In this document: positions 1 through 9,217 of the stretch, in pieces
Layout: each line of letters starts with the position of its first letter
How positions within the stretch are numbered: the first letter of the stretch is position 1
Source: Sulfitobacter sp. DSM 110093
GTDB taxonomy: Bacteria > Pseudomonadota > Alphaproteobacteria > Rhodobacterales > Rhodobacteraceae
Direction: 5' to 3'
NCBI RefSeq assembly: GCF_022788715.1
Contig: NZ_CP085170.1
Span: 124,001-188,000, forward strand
DNA: 64,000 bases
The notes under the pieces: model-generated
The model's input: only the letters and a program-made list of their open reading frames with translations
Told to the model about the DNA's origin: nothing
Database searches by the model: none
Program-made: the position numbers and the translations under genes

Positions 1-1
1 T

Positions 2-799
2 GCAGAGGCACTGGAAACCACGGTGGCCGAGGCCGACGCGCTTTTCATTCTCACCCATAACTACACCGGCTATCCCATGATCCGCCAAGCGCGGGCGATG
101 GTCGAAGCAGGTGATCTGGGCGATATCCGCATCGTTCAGGCAGAGTACCCGCAGGATTGGCTAACCGCGCCGATGGAAAACGAAGGCGTCAAACAAGCCG
201 AATGGCGCACCGATCCCGCGCGGTCGGGCGCCGGCGGCTCGGTGGGGGACATCGGCACCCATGCCCATAACCTCGCCTGTTTCGTCAGTGGCTTGCAGGT
301 CGAAAGCCTTGCCGCCGATCTGCAAAGCTGGGGGAAGGGGCGCAAGCTGGACGACAATGCGCATATGATGCTGCGTTTTGCTGGTGGCGCGCGGGGTATG
401 CTGTGGTCAAGCCAAGTGGCCCCGGGCAACGAGAACGCGCTGAAATTGCGGATCTATGGCGACAAGGGCGGCATGGAATGGTCGCAGGAGGATCCCAACT
501 ACCTGTGGTTCACGCCCTTGGGAGAGCCGAAGCGTCTGATCACCCGCAACGGGGCAGGGGCGTCGGAGGCATCGCAATCCGTGAGTCGCATTCCCGGTGG
601 CCACCCCGAAGGCTACCTTGAAGGGTTCGCGACAATCTATAATGAGGCCGCCGATGCGATCCGCGCGGTACAGGGCGGGGCGTCCCGCGAAAGCGCTATG
701 GGCGTGCTCCCCGGCATCGCGGCGGGGATGTACGGAATGCGCTTCATCAACGCCTGCGTGACCTCTTCGGCGAATGATGCGGCGTGGACAAAACTATGA
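2..799 (+). CDS. Gfo/Idh/MocA family oxidoreductase, C-terminal part
   Basis: NAD(P)-dependent sugar or polyol dehydrogenase-like protein. The gene enters the window already in frame, so the N-terminal Rossmann GxGxxG and the usual EKP motif are missing and about 266 residues remain. What is visible is the substrate-binding half, including GGSVGDIGTHAHNL, which carries the conserved Asp and His of the family's active site, followed by the antiparallel sheet region. The stop overlaps the next ATG by four bases (ATGA), so it is translationally coupled to the sugar ABC transporter. It probably oxidises the imported sugar or polyol. The family is clear; the substrate is not. Confidence 0.9.
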   Translation, partial: AEALETTVAEADALFILTHNYTGYPMIRQARAMVEAGDLGDIRIVQAEYPQDWLTAPMENEGVKQAEWRTDPARSGAGGSVGDIGTHAHNLACFVSGLQVESLAADLQSWGKGRKLDDNAHMMLRFAGGARGMLWSSQVAPGNENALKLRIYGDKGGMEWSQEDPNYLWFTPLGEPKRLITRNGAGASEASQSVSRIPGGHPEGYLEGFATIYNEAADAIRAVQGGASRESAMGVLPGIAAGMYGMRFINACVTSSANDAAWTKL

Positions 800-2313
800 G
801 CAACAGCCCCGTTCTTGCCCTGCGCGACGTGAGCAAAAGCTTCGGCTCGATCGAGGTGCTGCACGGCGTGACCCTCGCGCTGGAGCCGGGAACAGTTCAT
901 GCGCTCATTGGTGAGAACGGGGCGGGCAAATCCACCACGATGAAAATCATGGCGGGCTATCAATTGCCCAGCAGGGGCGATGTACAACTCGACGGCGCGC
1001 CGGTGCGGTTCAACAGCCTGCACGAAGGCGAGATGGCCGGGATCGTGATGATCCATCAAGAGTTCAATCTGGCCGAACAGTTGACGGTCGAGCAGAACAT
1101 CTTTCTGGGGCGCGAATTGAAACGTGGGCCGCTACTCGACAAGGCCGAGATGCGGCGGCGCACGCGCGACTATCTTGATCGGGTGGCCTGCAACGTTTCC
1201 CCCGACGCGCTGGTGTCGGGCCTGTCGAACTCTGACAAACAGATGGTTGAGATCGCCAAAGCCCTATCGCGCGATGCGCGGGTGCTGATCATGGATGAGC
1301 CGACGGCGGTGCTGACCAAGCGCGAGACCGATGTGCTGTTCAAACAGGTCGCGGCGCTGCGCGCGGCGGGCACGGCGGTACTGTTTACGTCGCATAAACT
1401 CGATGAAGTGGCCGAGATCTCGGACCATGTGACCATCATGCGCGACGGGGCGGTGGTGCATTCGGGACCAACCTCAGACATCACCGAAGACGAAATGGCC
1501 ACCGCCATGGTGGGCCGTGATGTGTCCGACCTTTATCCGGCGAAGCCCGGTGTCGCCGCAGACGCGCCAGAGGTGCTGTCGGTCGAAAACCTGAGCGTGC
1601 CGGGCTGTGCCAACAACGTGTCCTTTTCGCTCCGCCGTGGGGAAATTTTGGGCGTCGGCGGGCTGATCGGCTCGGGCCGGACGGAACTGATGGAAGGCCT
1701 CGCGGGTCTGCGCCCGGCGCGCTTTGATCGCGTGACGCTCTTTGACAAGCCAGTACATTTCAAACAACCCAGCGACGCGCAGCAGGCCGGGCTGTGCTAC
1801 CTCACCGAAGACCGCAAACTGCGCGGGCTGCTGTTGGAACGCGGCATGCGCGAGAACCTGACGCTGCAGAACCTCCATAAATTCGGCGGTTTCCTGATCG
1901 ACCGAGGTGCCGAGGAAGCGGCGCTAACCCATGCGATCAGCGAATTCGACATTCGCGCGGGCAGCCGTGATGTGCGCGTCGGCAATATGTCTGGCGGCAA
2001 CCAACAGAAACTGCTGCTGGCGAAAATCATGCTCTCTGAGCCGCGCATCCTGATCGTCGATGAACCCACACGCGGCATCGACATCGGCACCAAACAGCAA
2101 ATCTATGCCTTCCTGCGCAATTTGGCCGATCAGGGTCATGCGATCATCGTGATCACCTCTGAAATGCCCGAACTCATCGGCCTTGCCGACCGTGTGATGG
2201 TCATGCGGTTGGGCGAGGTCAGCGGCACGCTGAACGCGGATGAAATCACGGAAGACGCGATTGTGCGCCTCTCGATGGGGCTGCGCGCCGAACAAATGCC
2301 GATGACGGCCTAA
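796..2313 (+). CDS. Sugar ABC transporter, double ATP-binding protein (RbsA/XylG type)
   Basis: Energises import of a monosaccharide, with two ABC modules in one 505-residue chain as in RbsA, MglA and XylG. Module 1 has Walker A GENGAGKST at residues 39-47 and Walker B VLIMDEPT. Its signature is degenerate (LSNSDKQ), as is usual for this family. Module 2 has a degenerate P-loop (GLIGSGRTEL, no Lys) but a good signature SGGNQQK and Walker B LIVDEPTRGID. A GTG lies in frame at 784, but ATG 796 overlaps the upstream stop as ATGA and gives the usual N-terminus. Followed 11 bp later by the permease. Importer class is secure; the sugar is unknown. Confidence 0.95.
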   Translation: MSNSPVLALRDVSKSFGSIEVLHGVTLALEPGTVHALIGENGAGKSTTMKIMAGYQLPSRGDVQLDGAPVRFNSLHEGEMAGIVMIHQEFNLAEQLTVEQNIFLGRELKRGPLLDKAEMRRRTRDYLDRVACNVSPDALVSGLSNSDKQMVEIAKALSRDARVLIMDEPTAVLTKRETDVLFKQVAALRAAGTAVLFTSHKLDEVAEISDHVTIMRDGAVVHSGPTSDITEDEMATAMVGRDVSDLYPAKPGVAADAPEVLSVENLSVPGCANNVSFSLRRGEILGVGGLIGSGRTELMEGLAGLRPARFDRVTLFDKPVHFKQPSDAQQAGLCYLTEDRKLRGLLLERGMRENLTLQNLHKFGGFLIDRGAEEAALTHAISEFDIRAGSRDVRVGNMSGGNQQKLLLAKIMLSEPRILIVDEPTRGIDIGTKQQIYAFLRNLADQGHAIIVITSEMPELIGLADRVMVMRLGEVSGTLNADEITEDAIVRLSMGLRAEQMPMTA

Positions 2314-2324
2314 GGAAACCGAAG

Positions 2325-3323
2325 ATGACAGATGTAACCACACCTCACACCAAAAGCTTCCGGATGCCGTCGATGTCCGTCCTCGGGCCAATCATCGCGC
2401 TGATCGTCCTTTTGGTCATCGGCGCGCTGATGAACTCCAACTTCCTGAGTGCGGCGAATATCACCAACGTGCTTGCGCGCTCGGCCTTCATCGGGATCAT
2501 TGCGGTGGGCATGACCTTTGTCATCACCGCCGGGGGGCTTGACCTCTCTGTCGGGTCGATGGCGGCCTTTATCGCGGGGCTGATGATCTTGGTGATGAAC
2601 GCGGCGCTGCCCAGCCTTGGGATTGGCGTGCCGATCATCTTGTTGGGGATGTTCACGGCCATCGTCGCGGGGCTGCTGGCGGGGTTGTTGAACGGCTTTT
2701 TGATCACCGCCCTTGGCATTGAGGCCTTCATCGTCACGCTTGGCTCCATGGGCATCTACCGTTCGCTGGTGACGTGGCTGGCCGATGGCGGCACCCTGTC
2801 GCTCGATTTCGGGCTGCGCAGTTTCTATCGGCCCGTGTATTTCGACGGCATCCTCGGGATCAGTTGGCCGATCATCGTCTTTGCGCTGGTGGTCATCATT
2901 GGTGAGATCATCATGTCGCGCACCGTTTATGGCCGCCACTGCGCCGCCACGGGCTCCAACGAACATGTCGCGCATTATTCCAATGTGAACGTTAACCGCA
3001 CGCGGCTGATCTCTTATGCCGCTCTGGGCATTTTGGTGGGCATCGCCACGATCATGTATGTGCCGCGCCTCGGCTCGGCTTCGGCCTCGACCGGGGTGCT
3101 GTGGGAGCTGGAGGCGATTGCCGCTGTGATCATCGGCGGCACCGTGCTCAAGGGCGGTTTCGGTCGGGTCTGGGGCACGGTCATCGGCGTGCTGATCCTA
3201 AGCCTCATCGGCAATATTCTGAACCTCACCGATTTCGTATCGCCATATCTCAACGGGGCGATCCAAGGGATTATCATCATTCTCGCTGTGATCCTACAGC
3301 GCGAAAGGAAGACGGCGCTTTAA
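2325..3323 (+). CDS. Sugar ABC transporter permease (RbsC/XylH type)
   Basis: Inner-membrane channel subunit of the ribose/xylose class, 332 residues, the normal size. Strongly hydrophobic, with eight to ten predicted membrane spans. The family motif TAGGLDLSVGSMAAF lies near residue 66, and a GGTVLKGGFGRVWGT segment sits in the C-terminal third, typical of BPD_transp_2 permeases that dock on RbsA-type ATPases. ATG is preceded by AAGGAAACCGAAG. It lies between its ATPase and the periplasmic binding protein, so the transporter set is complete (ATPase, permease, binding protein). Confidence 0.95.
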   Translation: MTDVTTPHTKSFRMPSMSVLGPIIALIVLLVIGALMNSNFLSAANITNVLARSAFIGIIAVGMTFVITAGGLDLSVGSMAAFIAGLMILVMNAALPSLGIGVPIILLGMFTAIVAGLLAGLLNGFLITALGIEAFIVTLGSMGIYRSLVTWLADGGTLSLDFGLRSFYRPVYFDGILGISWPIIVFALVVIIGEIIMSRTVYGRHCAATGSNEHVAHYSNVNVNRTRLISYAALGILVGIATIMYVPRLGSASASTGVLWELEAIAAVIIGGTVLKGGFGRVWGTVIGVLILSLIGNILNLTDFVSPYLNGAIQGIIIILAVILQRERKTAL

Positions 3324-3356
3324 GCCGTAGTTGAACGCTTCATGGGAGGAGCAAAA

Positions 3357-4304
3357 ATGACATTTACCAAAACATTCATTGCCACCGCGCTGGCCACGGC
3401 TGTCGGTACGGGCGCCTTTGCCCAAGAGACCAAAGTCATCGGCGTCTCGATCCCGGCGGCGACCCACGGCTGGGCGGGGGGCATGAACTTCCACGCCAAG
3501 GAAACCGTCGAGCGGCTGGAAGAGGTCTATCCCGATCTCGACTTCGTCCTCGCCACCGCGTCGGACCCCGGCAAGCAGGTGAATGATATCGAAGATATGG
3601 TCGCCACGCGCAACATCGACGCGCTGGTGGTGCTGCCGTTCGAATCCGACCCGCTGACCCCGCCGGTGCAGGCTGTGGCCGAAGGCGGTGCATGGGTGAC
3701 GGTGGTCGACCGTGGTCTCTCGGTCGAGGGGATCCAAGACCTCTATGTTGCGGGTGACAACAGCGGCTTTGGCAAGGTCTCGGGTGAGTTCATGGCCCAG
3801 CAGATGCCCGACGGCGGCGACATCGTCGTGCTGCGCGGCATCCCCACCACCATCGATAACGAGCGCGTCGAGGGGTTCAACACTGCCATCGAAGGCGCCG
3901 GGATCAACGTGCTCGATATGGAGCACGGCAACTGGAACCGCGACGACAGCTTTACCGTGATGCAGGATTTCCTGTCGAAGTATCCCAACATCGACGCGGT
4001 GTGGGCTTCGGACGATGACATGGCGATTGGTGTTCTGGCCGCGATCGAAGCCGCGGGGCGCGATGACGTGAAATTCGTGCTCGGCGGTGCTGGTATGAAA
4101 GAGATGATCAAACGCACAGCCGATGGCGACGCGATGATCCCGGCCAATGTGACCTATCCGCCGTCGATGATCGCCACCGCGATTGAACTGACCGCCGTGG
4201 GCCTCACCTCCAACGCGCCGGTGTCGGGCACATTCGTGATCGGCTCGGTGTTGGTGACGCAAGAGAACGCGATGGATTTCTACTATCCCGACAGCCCGTT
4301 CTGA
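3357..4304 (+). CDS. Periplasmic sugar-binding protein (ribose/xylose-type, Peripla_BP_4)
   Basis: Captures the substrate for the upstream RbsA/RbsC-type importer. 315 residues with an N-terminal signal peptide ending AFA just before QETKVIG. The fold is two-lobed type I periplasmic binding protein: IGVSIPAATHGW in the first lobe and VWASDDDMAIGVLAAI in the second, the latter a sugar-binding family hallmark. I chose ATG 3357 over the in-frame ATG 3342 because the GGGAGG Shine-Dalgarno would lie inside the longer form. A strong hairpin follows the stop, consistent with higher expression of the binding protein. Ligand unknown; pentose or polyol is inferred from the kinase downstream. Confidence 0.92.
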   Translation: MTFTKTFIATALATAVGTGAFAQETKVIGVSIPAATHGWAGGMNFHAKETVERLEEVYPDLDFVLATASDPGKQVNDIEDMVATRNIDALVVLPFESDPLTPPVQAVAEGGAWVTVVDRGLSVEGIQDLYVAGDNSGFGKVSGEFMAQQMPDGGDIVVLRGIPTTIDNERVEGFNTAIEGAGINVLDMEHGNWNRDDSFTVMQDFLSKYPNIDAVWASDDDMAIGVLAAIEAAGRDDVKFVLGGAGMKEMIKRTADGDAMIPANVTYPPSMIATAIELTAVGLTSNAPVSGTFVIGSVLVTQENAMDFYYPDSPF

Positions 4305-4312
4305 TGAACAGC

Positions 4313-4335
4313 GCCACCGGCAGGCTGCCGGTGGC
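4313..4335 (+). terminator. Strong hairpin after the sugar-binding protein gene
   Basis: Perfect 10-bp stem GCCACCGGCA / TGCCGGTGGC with a 3-nt loop, followed by AATTTCC rather than a long U-run. It starts nine bases after the stop and lies before xylB. It may be an attenuating terminator or a 3' mRNA stabiliser that raises binding-protein expression relative to the kinase. Confidence 0.7.
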
Positions 4336-4366
4336 AATTTCCCACTTGTGAAGTAATGAGTACCGC

Positions 4367-5809
4367 ATGACCTATCTCGGCTTGGACCTAGGCACCTCGG
4401 GCGTCAAAGCGCTTTTGATCGACGAAGGCCAAAGGGCCTTGGCCGAGGGTCATGCCCCGTTGGAGGTCCAGCGCCCGCACCCGATGTGGAGCGAGCAGGA
4501 CCCCCAATCATGGATCACCGCCTGCGAGGCCGCGATTGCGCAGGTCCGCACGGCGGCCCCTGTGCACTTCGCAGCGCTGCGCGGCATTGCTGTGTCGGGC
4601 CAGATGCACGGGGCAACCTTGCTTGACGCAAACGACCGACCCCTGCGCCCGGCAATCTTGTGGAACGATGGCCGCGCCCACGCCGAATGCGCGGAGCTGG
4701 AAGCACGCGCCGATTTTCGCGGGCTAGGCGGCAATATCGTCATGGCAGGTTTCACCGCGCCCAAGCTGCGGTGGGTGCAAAAACATGAGCCTGAGGTTTT
4801 CGCGCAGGTTCGCAAAGTCTTGCTGCCCAAAGACTATGTCGGCCTTTGGTTGACGGGCGAACATGTGTCTGAGATGTCTGACGCGGCGGGCACGCTTTGG
4901 CTTGATGTGGCAAAGCGCGATTGGTCTGATGCATTGCTCGCCGCCACGGACCTCACCCGCGATCATATGCCCAGATTGGTCGAAGGCAGCGCGCGGGCCG
5001 GAGGACTTCGGGCTGAGCTTGCCACAGAGTGGGGCGTCGGCAACGTCGCGGTTGCGGGTGGCGCGGGCGACAACGCGGCCACCGCCGTGGGGCTGGGGCT
5101 AGTGGAACCGGGGCAGGGGTTTCTGTCACTCGGCACATCGGGGGTGCTCTTTTCCGTAACCGACCGTTTCGCGAGCAATACCGAGAGCGCTGTGCATAGT
5201 TTCTGCCACGCGGTTCCCGACACTTGGCATCAGATGGGCGTGATCCTGTCGGCCACGGATGCGCTGGCATGGCTGGGGCAGATCGCCGGGCAAAAGCCTG
5301 CGGTGCTTGCGGGGATGGTTCGAGACGTGACCCAACCCTCGCCGATCACCTTTTTGCCCTATCTTTCTGGCGAACGAACCCCACATAACGCGCCGGATGC
5401 CACCGGTGCCTTCCACGGTCTGCGCCGCGCGCATGAGCTGCCCGATATGGTCCAAGCCGTGATGGAAGGGGTCGGCTTCGCCTTTGCCGATTGCTGTCGC
5501 GCGCTTGCGCAATGCGGCTCTTTGCCAGAACGGGTTTGCGTTGCGGGCGGCGGCAGCCAGTCTGAAACTTGGTTACAAATGATCGCGGATATCACTGGCT
5601 TGACGCTCGACGTGCCGGAAAGCGGCGCACAGGGCGCCGCCCTTGGGGCGGCGCGCCTTGCGAAACTGGGCAGCGGCGATGCCGCGAAGGCAGAGGTAAT
5701 TCGACCGCCCCAGATCAACAAAAGTATCGCGCCCAATCCTGCGCTCAAAGAGGCCTATGCCGAAAGGTATGCGGCCTTCCGCACAGCATGGGACAGCGCG
5801 TCAGCCTAG
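4367..5809 (+). CDS. xylB: Xylulokinase (FGGY carbohydrate kinase)
   Basis: Phosphorylates D-xylulose, or a related ketopentose, with ATP to give an entry compound for the pentose phosphate pathway. 480 residues, normal for XylB. The N-terminal phosphate-binding motif is LGLDLGTSGVKALLID. GQMHG appears near residue 78, as in xylulokinases, and the C-terminal actin-like ATP site shows GAGDNAA, LSLGTSG and VAGGGSQS. Downstream of a pentose-type ABC importer, so the cluster probably handles xylose, xylitol, arabitol or a similar compound. The 3' end overlaps the convergent amidohydrolase by nine bases. Confidence 0.9.
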   Translation: MTYLGLDLGTSGVKALLIDEGQRALAEGHAPLEVQRPHPMWSEQDPQSWITACEAAIAQVRTAAPVHFAALRGIAVSGQMHGATLLDANDRPLRPAILWNDGRAHAECAELEARADFRGLGGNIVMAGFTAPKLRWVQKHEPEVFAQVRKVLLPKDYVGLWLTGEHVSEMSDAAGTLWLDVAKRDWSDALLAATDLTRDHMPRLVEGSARAGGLRAELATEWGVGNVAVAGGAGDNAATAVGLGLVEPGQGFLSLGTSGVLFSVTDRFASNTESAVHSFCHAVPDTWHQMGVILSATDALAWLGQIAGQKPAVLAGMVRDVTQPSPITFLPYLSGERTPHNAPDATGAFHGLRRAHELPDMVQAVMEGVGFAFADCCRALAQCGSLPERVCVAGGGSQSETWLQMIADITGLTLDVPESGAQGAALGAARLAKLGSGDAAKAEVIRPPQINKSIAPNPALKEAYAERYAAFRTAWDSASA

Positions 5810-7273
5810 AGGATAGCTTGTGGGGAAAATTTCCTCGACCGGCGGATGGAACAGCGTCCGATCCGGGTATTGGGCTACCATCGCATCGAACTGCGCCTGC
5901 GTGCGGCGGTGAAAATCCGCCTCGTCAACGCCGGGGATGATGCCATCTCGCATGACAAACTGGCCAGCAATCATCACGTCCGACACATCCCTTCCAGAGC
6001 CATTTAGCAACAGGGTCTGGATTGGATCAATGAGCTGCCCGATGGCAGGATTATCAAGCCGGATAACATTCAAATCTGCCGCAGCACCGGGGGCGAGCCG
6101 CCCCAGATCTGGCCTGTTCAACGCCTCCGCTCCGCCCAAGGTCGCCGCATCGTAGAAATCAGCAGCGCTCACACAGGTCGGATTACCTTCGGCAATGCGC
6201 GCGGTCATCACCCCTAGCGCCATATTCTGGATCATATCCGCCGGATGCGTATCGGTGCCCATGCCAATGGTCACCCCAAGGTCGCGGAAGCGTGGAAAGG
6301 ACCGCATCACCTTACCGCCCCGCGCCATTACCAGCGGGCAATGCACCAATGCCGCACCCGATTGGCGCAGAATGTCATGGTCCGGCGCGCCATGGGTGAT
6401 CCCGTTGATGCCCGACAGGAACAACCCATGTGGCAGGATCGTTGCGGGGGCGAAGAAGGCGGTGTCCCGCAGCAATTCCAGCGGGCTTTTGCCGTGCTGT
6501 TGCAACACCAGATCGTATTCCAGCCGGGACTGGCAGCAATGCAACCGGATCGGCACGTCATGGGCGCGTGCGGCGGCACCGCTTCGGGCCAGTAGGTCGG
6601 GCGTACAGGTCTCGATCCGGTCGGGCGTCAGCATCGTGCGGATCAGGCCGCTGTGGGTGTTCTCATGGCGGGTGATGAAGGCTTCGGCATCGGCAAGCCC
6701 CTGAAATCCCCGCGCTTCGTCATAGTGAAAACCGATCTGCCGCTCCGCATTCACCACTAGATTGCCGCTGCGATAGGCGGGGCCGAGGTAAACCCGCAGC
6801 CCGAGGTCTGCTGCTGCATCCGCTGCGGCGTCGAATTCTTCCGCAGTCTCTCCCCATGCACGGTAGAATAGCGAAGCGATGGGCAGTGCGGTGGTGATGC
6901 CGTTGCGAATAAGCCGTGTGAAGGCGTAACGTTTTTGAAATGCCAGTTCCTCGGGCGAGTACATCTCGCGCGGGCCAGCCTGCATGTAGCTTTCTGGCCA
7001 AACCCGACCTTTGAGTTCGGGTGGATGGTTGTCATAGCCCAACACCGTGGTATCGAGGTCAGCCAGCGCGTCTAGGTCGATGAACCCCGGCCCGATCAGC
7101 GTCTCTCCAAAATCTATGGTTTCTGCCACCTCGCCGTCGAAGTCATGGCCGACGTGGAGTACTTTCTCGCCTTCAACGACGACTGTACCGTTGCGGTAGA
7201 GGCGGTGCTGACCGTCTGCGTGGCCGACGACCCAAGCGGCGGTCAGAGCCGTGCGCTTCACGCCGTTTGCCAT
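5801..7273 (-). CDS. Amidohydrolase-superfamily protein lacking the HxH motif (chlorohydrolase-like)
   Basis: 490-residue TIM-barrel amidohydrolase, last gene of the minus-strand operon. Later metal/catalytic positions are recognisable: a strand-5-like His in IRLHCCQS, a strand-6-like His in ILPHG, and the strand-8 Asp in GMGTDTHPADM. The first motif, normally PGFxDxHxH, reads GPGFIDLDALADLD, so both histidines of HxH are missing. The C-terminus carries the expected small beta-domain (ADLNVIRLDNP). I believe related proteins form a recognised subfamily annotated chlorohydrolase-like, but the reaction is unknown. The start overlaps the end of the next upstream gene by 16 bp, showing co-transcription. 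Probably acts on a nitrogenous ring or amide product of the same pathway. Confidence 0.85.
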   Translation of the reverse strand: MANGVKRTALTAAWVVGHADGQHRLYRNGTVVVEGEKVLHVGHDFDGEVAETIDFGETLIGPGFIDLDALADLDTTVLGYDNHPPELKGRVWPESYMQAGPREMYSPEELAFQKRYAFTRLIRNGITTALPIASLFYRAWGETAEEFDAAADAAADLGLRVYLGPAYRSGNLVVNAERQIGFHYDEARGFQGLADAEAFITRHENTHSGLIRTMLTPDRIETCTPDLLARSGAAARAHDVPIRLHCCQSRLEYDLVLQQHGKSPLELLRDTAFFAPATILPHGLFLSGINGITHGAPDHDILRQSGAALVHCPLVMARGGKVMRSFPRFRDLGVTIGMGTDTHPADMIQNMALGVMTARIAEGNPTCVSAADFYDAATLGGAEALNRPDLGRLAPGAAADLNVIRLDNPAIGQLIDPIQTLLLNGSGRDVSDVMIAGQFVMRDGIIPGVDEADFHRRTQAQFDAMVAQYPDRTLFHPPVEEIFPTSYPLG

Positions 7274-8463
7274 GCCGCCTCCGTCACGCCATCACGGGCC
7301 ACGATCTGCCCACCGGAAATGACCAACCTGCGCGGCGGGCGCAGGGTGATCGCTTCCGACACCGCCTCAACATCCACCAGCACCAGATCGGCCCGGCTGC
7401 CTTTGGTGAGGCCGTAGCCCTCCAGCCCCATCACCCGCGCGCCGTCAGTGGTGCAGGTGTCGAGCGCCCAGGCGACCTCAACATCGGCGCGGAAATTGTT
7501 GCGCAGGCCGACAAGCATCGCGCGTTCCAGCATGCAGGCGTTGCCGTAAGGCGTCCACGTATCACGGATGCCATCATTACCCGCACAGATCGCGATGCCC
7601 CGTTCGCGGCAGGCCGCGACCGAAGGCACCGGGCGCGAAGCAGGCGCGGTGGTGGCCAGCGAGATTTCCAACGCGGCGATCCGGTCAAGCAATCCCGCCA
7701 CCCGCGCCTGATCGTTCATGCCAAGGCAGAAGGCGTGGCTCACGGTCACCTTGCCCTGCATCGCCAGCGCCTCGGCCCGGTCGAGGATCATCTCAAGGCT
7801 GAATGCGCCCATTTCACCCGGCTCGTGCAGATGAATGTCGATCTGTTTGCCGTGTTTTTCGGCCAAGCCAAACACCGCATCAAGCTGACCCTTAGGGTCA
7901 CGGTCAATGCCGCAAGGGTCCAACCCGCCGACAATCTCGGCCCCGTTGCGCAAGGCTTGGTCCATTAACTCTACCGTGCCGGGGCGGATCATCAGACCCG
8001 ATTGCGGGAAAGCGACGATTTCGATCTGCATCACTTCGGCATAGCGTTCACGTGTCGCTGCAACGCCTTCAAACAAGCTCAGCCCGTGATCTGTATCGAT
8101 ATCTACATGGCTGCGGATCGCGGTGGTGCCTTTCGAGAGCGCCAACGCCACCTGCCGCGTCGATTGGCGGGCGGGGTCCATGTCAAGCTCATGGCGCAGC
8201 GTGCGCTCGGTGTCGATCATCTGTTGCAGGCTTTTGCCTTGTTGGTGAGGGTGCCACGGCATGCCCCAAAGTGTTTTGTCCAGATGAGCATGGGCATCGA
8301 CAAGACCCGGCAAGGCCAGCGCGCCGCCGCAGTCTTCGATGGTGATATTACCGCTTGGGGTGATCTGAGGGGCAATACGGGTGAAACGCCCGCCCTCGAT
8401 CAGGACATCGGTCTGGGCCGCGCCCATCAGACGCAGATTTTTTAGCAGCAAGGGCTTGGTCAT
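7258..8463 (-). CDS. Cytosine deaminase-like amidohydrolase
   Basis: 401-residue metal-dependent hydrolase of the CodA/cytosine deaminase group. Motifs seen are HxH in LPGLVDAHAHLDKT, His-x-His-Glu in IDIHLHEPGEMG, a further His in VTVSHAFCLG, and the strand-8 Asp in AGNDGIRDTWTPYG; the GIRD-W-PYG pattern is characteristic of cytosine deaminases. An upstream in-frame extension to 8604 overlaps the neighbour's coding region; ATG 8463 gives the normal N-terminus (MTKPLLLKN). Neighbours suggest a heterocycle such as a pyrimidine, hydantoin or creatinine-like compound, but the exact substrate is not readable. Confidence 0.9.
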   Translation of the reverse strand: MTKPLLLKNLRLMGAAQTDVLIEGGRFTRIAPQITPSGNITIEDCGGALALPGLVDAHAHLDKTLWGMPWHPHQQGKSLQQMIDTERTLRHELDMDPARQSTRQVALALSKGTTAIRSHVDIDTDHGLSLFEGVAATRERYAEVMQIEIVAFPQSGLMIRPGTVELMDQALRNGAEIVGGLDPCGIDRDPKGQLDAVFGLAEKHGKQIDIHLHEPGEMGAFSLEMILDRAEALAMQGKVTVSHAFCLGMNDQARVAGLLDRIAALEISLATTAPASRPVPSVAACRERGIAICAGNDGIRDTWTPYGNACMLERAMLVGLRNNFRADVEVAWALDTCTTDGARVMGLEGYGLTKGSRADLVLVDVEAVSEAITLRPPRRLVISGGQIVARDGVTEAAWQTA

Positions 8464-8479
8464 GGGGTGTCCTGTCTTA

Positions 8480-9217
8480 TCACGAAAGGGGTGCGACGCG
8501 CGGCTGCGGTTCAGCGGGTTGCTTGACGCGGGGCAGGGCATAGGCACCGGTTTTGGCGGTGACCAATCCGGTGGCGGCAAGCGCTGCGGCCATGCGGATG
8601 GCAAAGCCCACGCCGTCGATCACCGGCACGCCTGCGTCGCGGCCCAGTTGCTCCAGATGCGCGCTCATCCCAGCACAGCCAAGCACGACCGCTTCGGCGC
8701 GGTCTTCTTCGACAGATTGGCGGATCTTGCGGGCGATCAGCGGTAGTGTTTGCACGGGCGCAAATTCAAGGTCCAACACGGGGATATCGGCAGCGTGTAC
8801 CGCACAAAGCCCGCGACCGCAGCCGTAGCGATCACCAAGGTCTTCGATGATCGGCACGGCGCGGGGTAGGGTTGTGACCACGGAAAAGCGCTTGGTAATT
8901 CGGCCAGCTGCGATCAACGCGGCCTCGCACAGTCCAATCACCGGCCCCATTGCCACGGCGCGCGCGGCATCAAGGCCCGGATCGTCAAAACATGCGATTA
9001 CATGGGCCACCGCCCCCTGCGCCTCGGCGGCGAGAATGGCATCGAGCATGGCGGGCACGGCGCGGGCCTCGTCGGCGTAGCCTTCGATGCTGGGCGGCGT
9101 GCCACGTGCAGTGGCAGCCATGATCTCGATCCCCGGCCCGGCATGGGCGCGGGCGGTGCGAGCGATGGCATCGGTCATGCCCGGTGTCGAGTTTGGATTA
9201 ATCAGGTGAATTTTCAT
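8480..9217 (-). CDS. Aspartate/glutamate racemase family protein (hydantoin racemase type)
   Basis: Cofactor-independent racemase, 245 residues, close to hydantoin racemase (HyuE) and allantoin racemase. The two catalytic cysteines are in plausible positions: Cys in VIACFDDPGL and Cys in VVLGCAGMS. The N-terminus IHLINPNSTPGMT matches the family pattern NPNT/S. It sits between a flavin reductase-like gene (4-bp overlap) and the cytosine deaminase-like gene. Such racemases usually supply the stereoisomer used by a hydantoinase or amidase, which fits a heterocycle catabolic operon. Confidence 0.9.
   Translation of the reverse strand: MKIHLINPNSTPGMTDAIARTARAHAGPGIEIMAATARGTPPSIEGYADEARAVPAMLDAILAAEAQGAVAHVIACFDDPGLDAARAVAMGPVIGLCEAALIAAGRITKRFSVVTTLPRAVPIIEDLGDRYGCGRGLCAVHAADIPVLDLEFAPVQTLPLIARKIRQSVEEDRAEAVVLGCAGMSAHLEQLGRDAGVPVIDGVGFAIRMAAALAATGLVTAKTGAYALPRVKQPAEPQPRVAPLS

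Noticed and set aside
2310..2975. Minus-strand open frame (221 codons)
   Set aside because: Antisense to the sugar permease; composition dominated by Asp, Arg, His and Gln, typical of a shadow frame.
3294..4337. Long open frame on the minus strand (347 codons)
   Set aside because: Lies fully antisense to the sugar-binding protein gene, His/Arg/Gly-rich translation without family features; an effect of high GC third positions.
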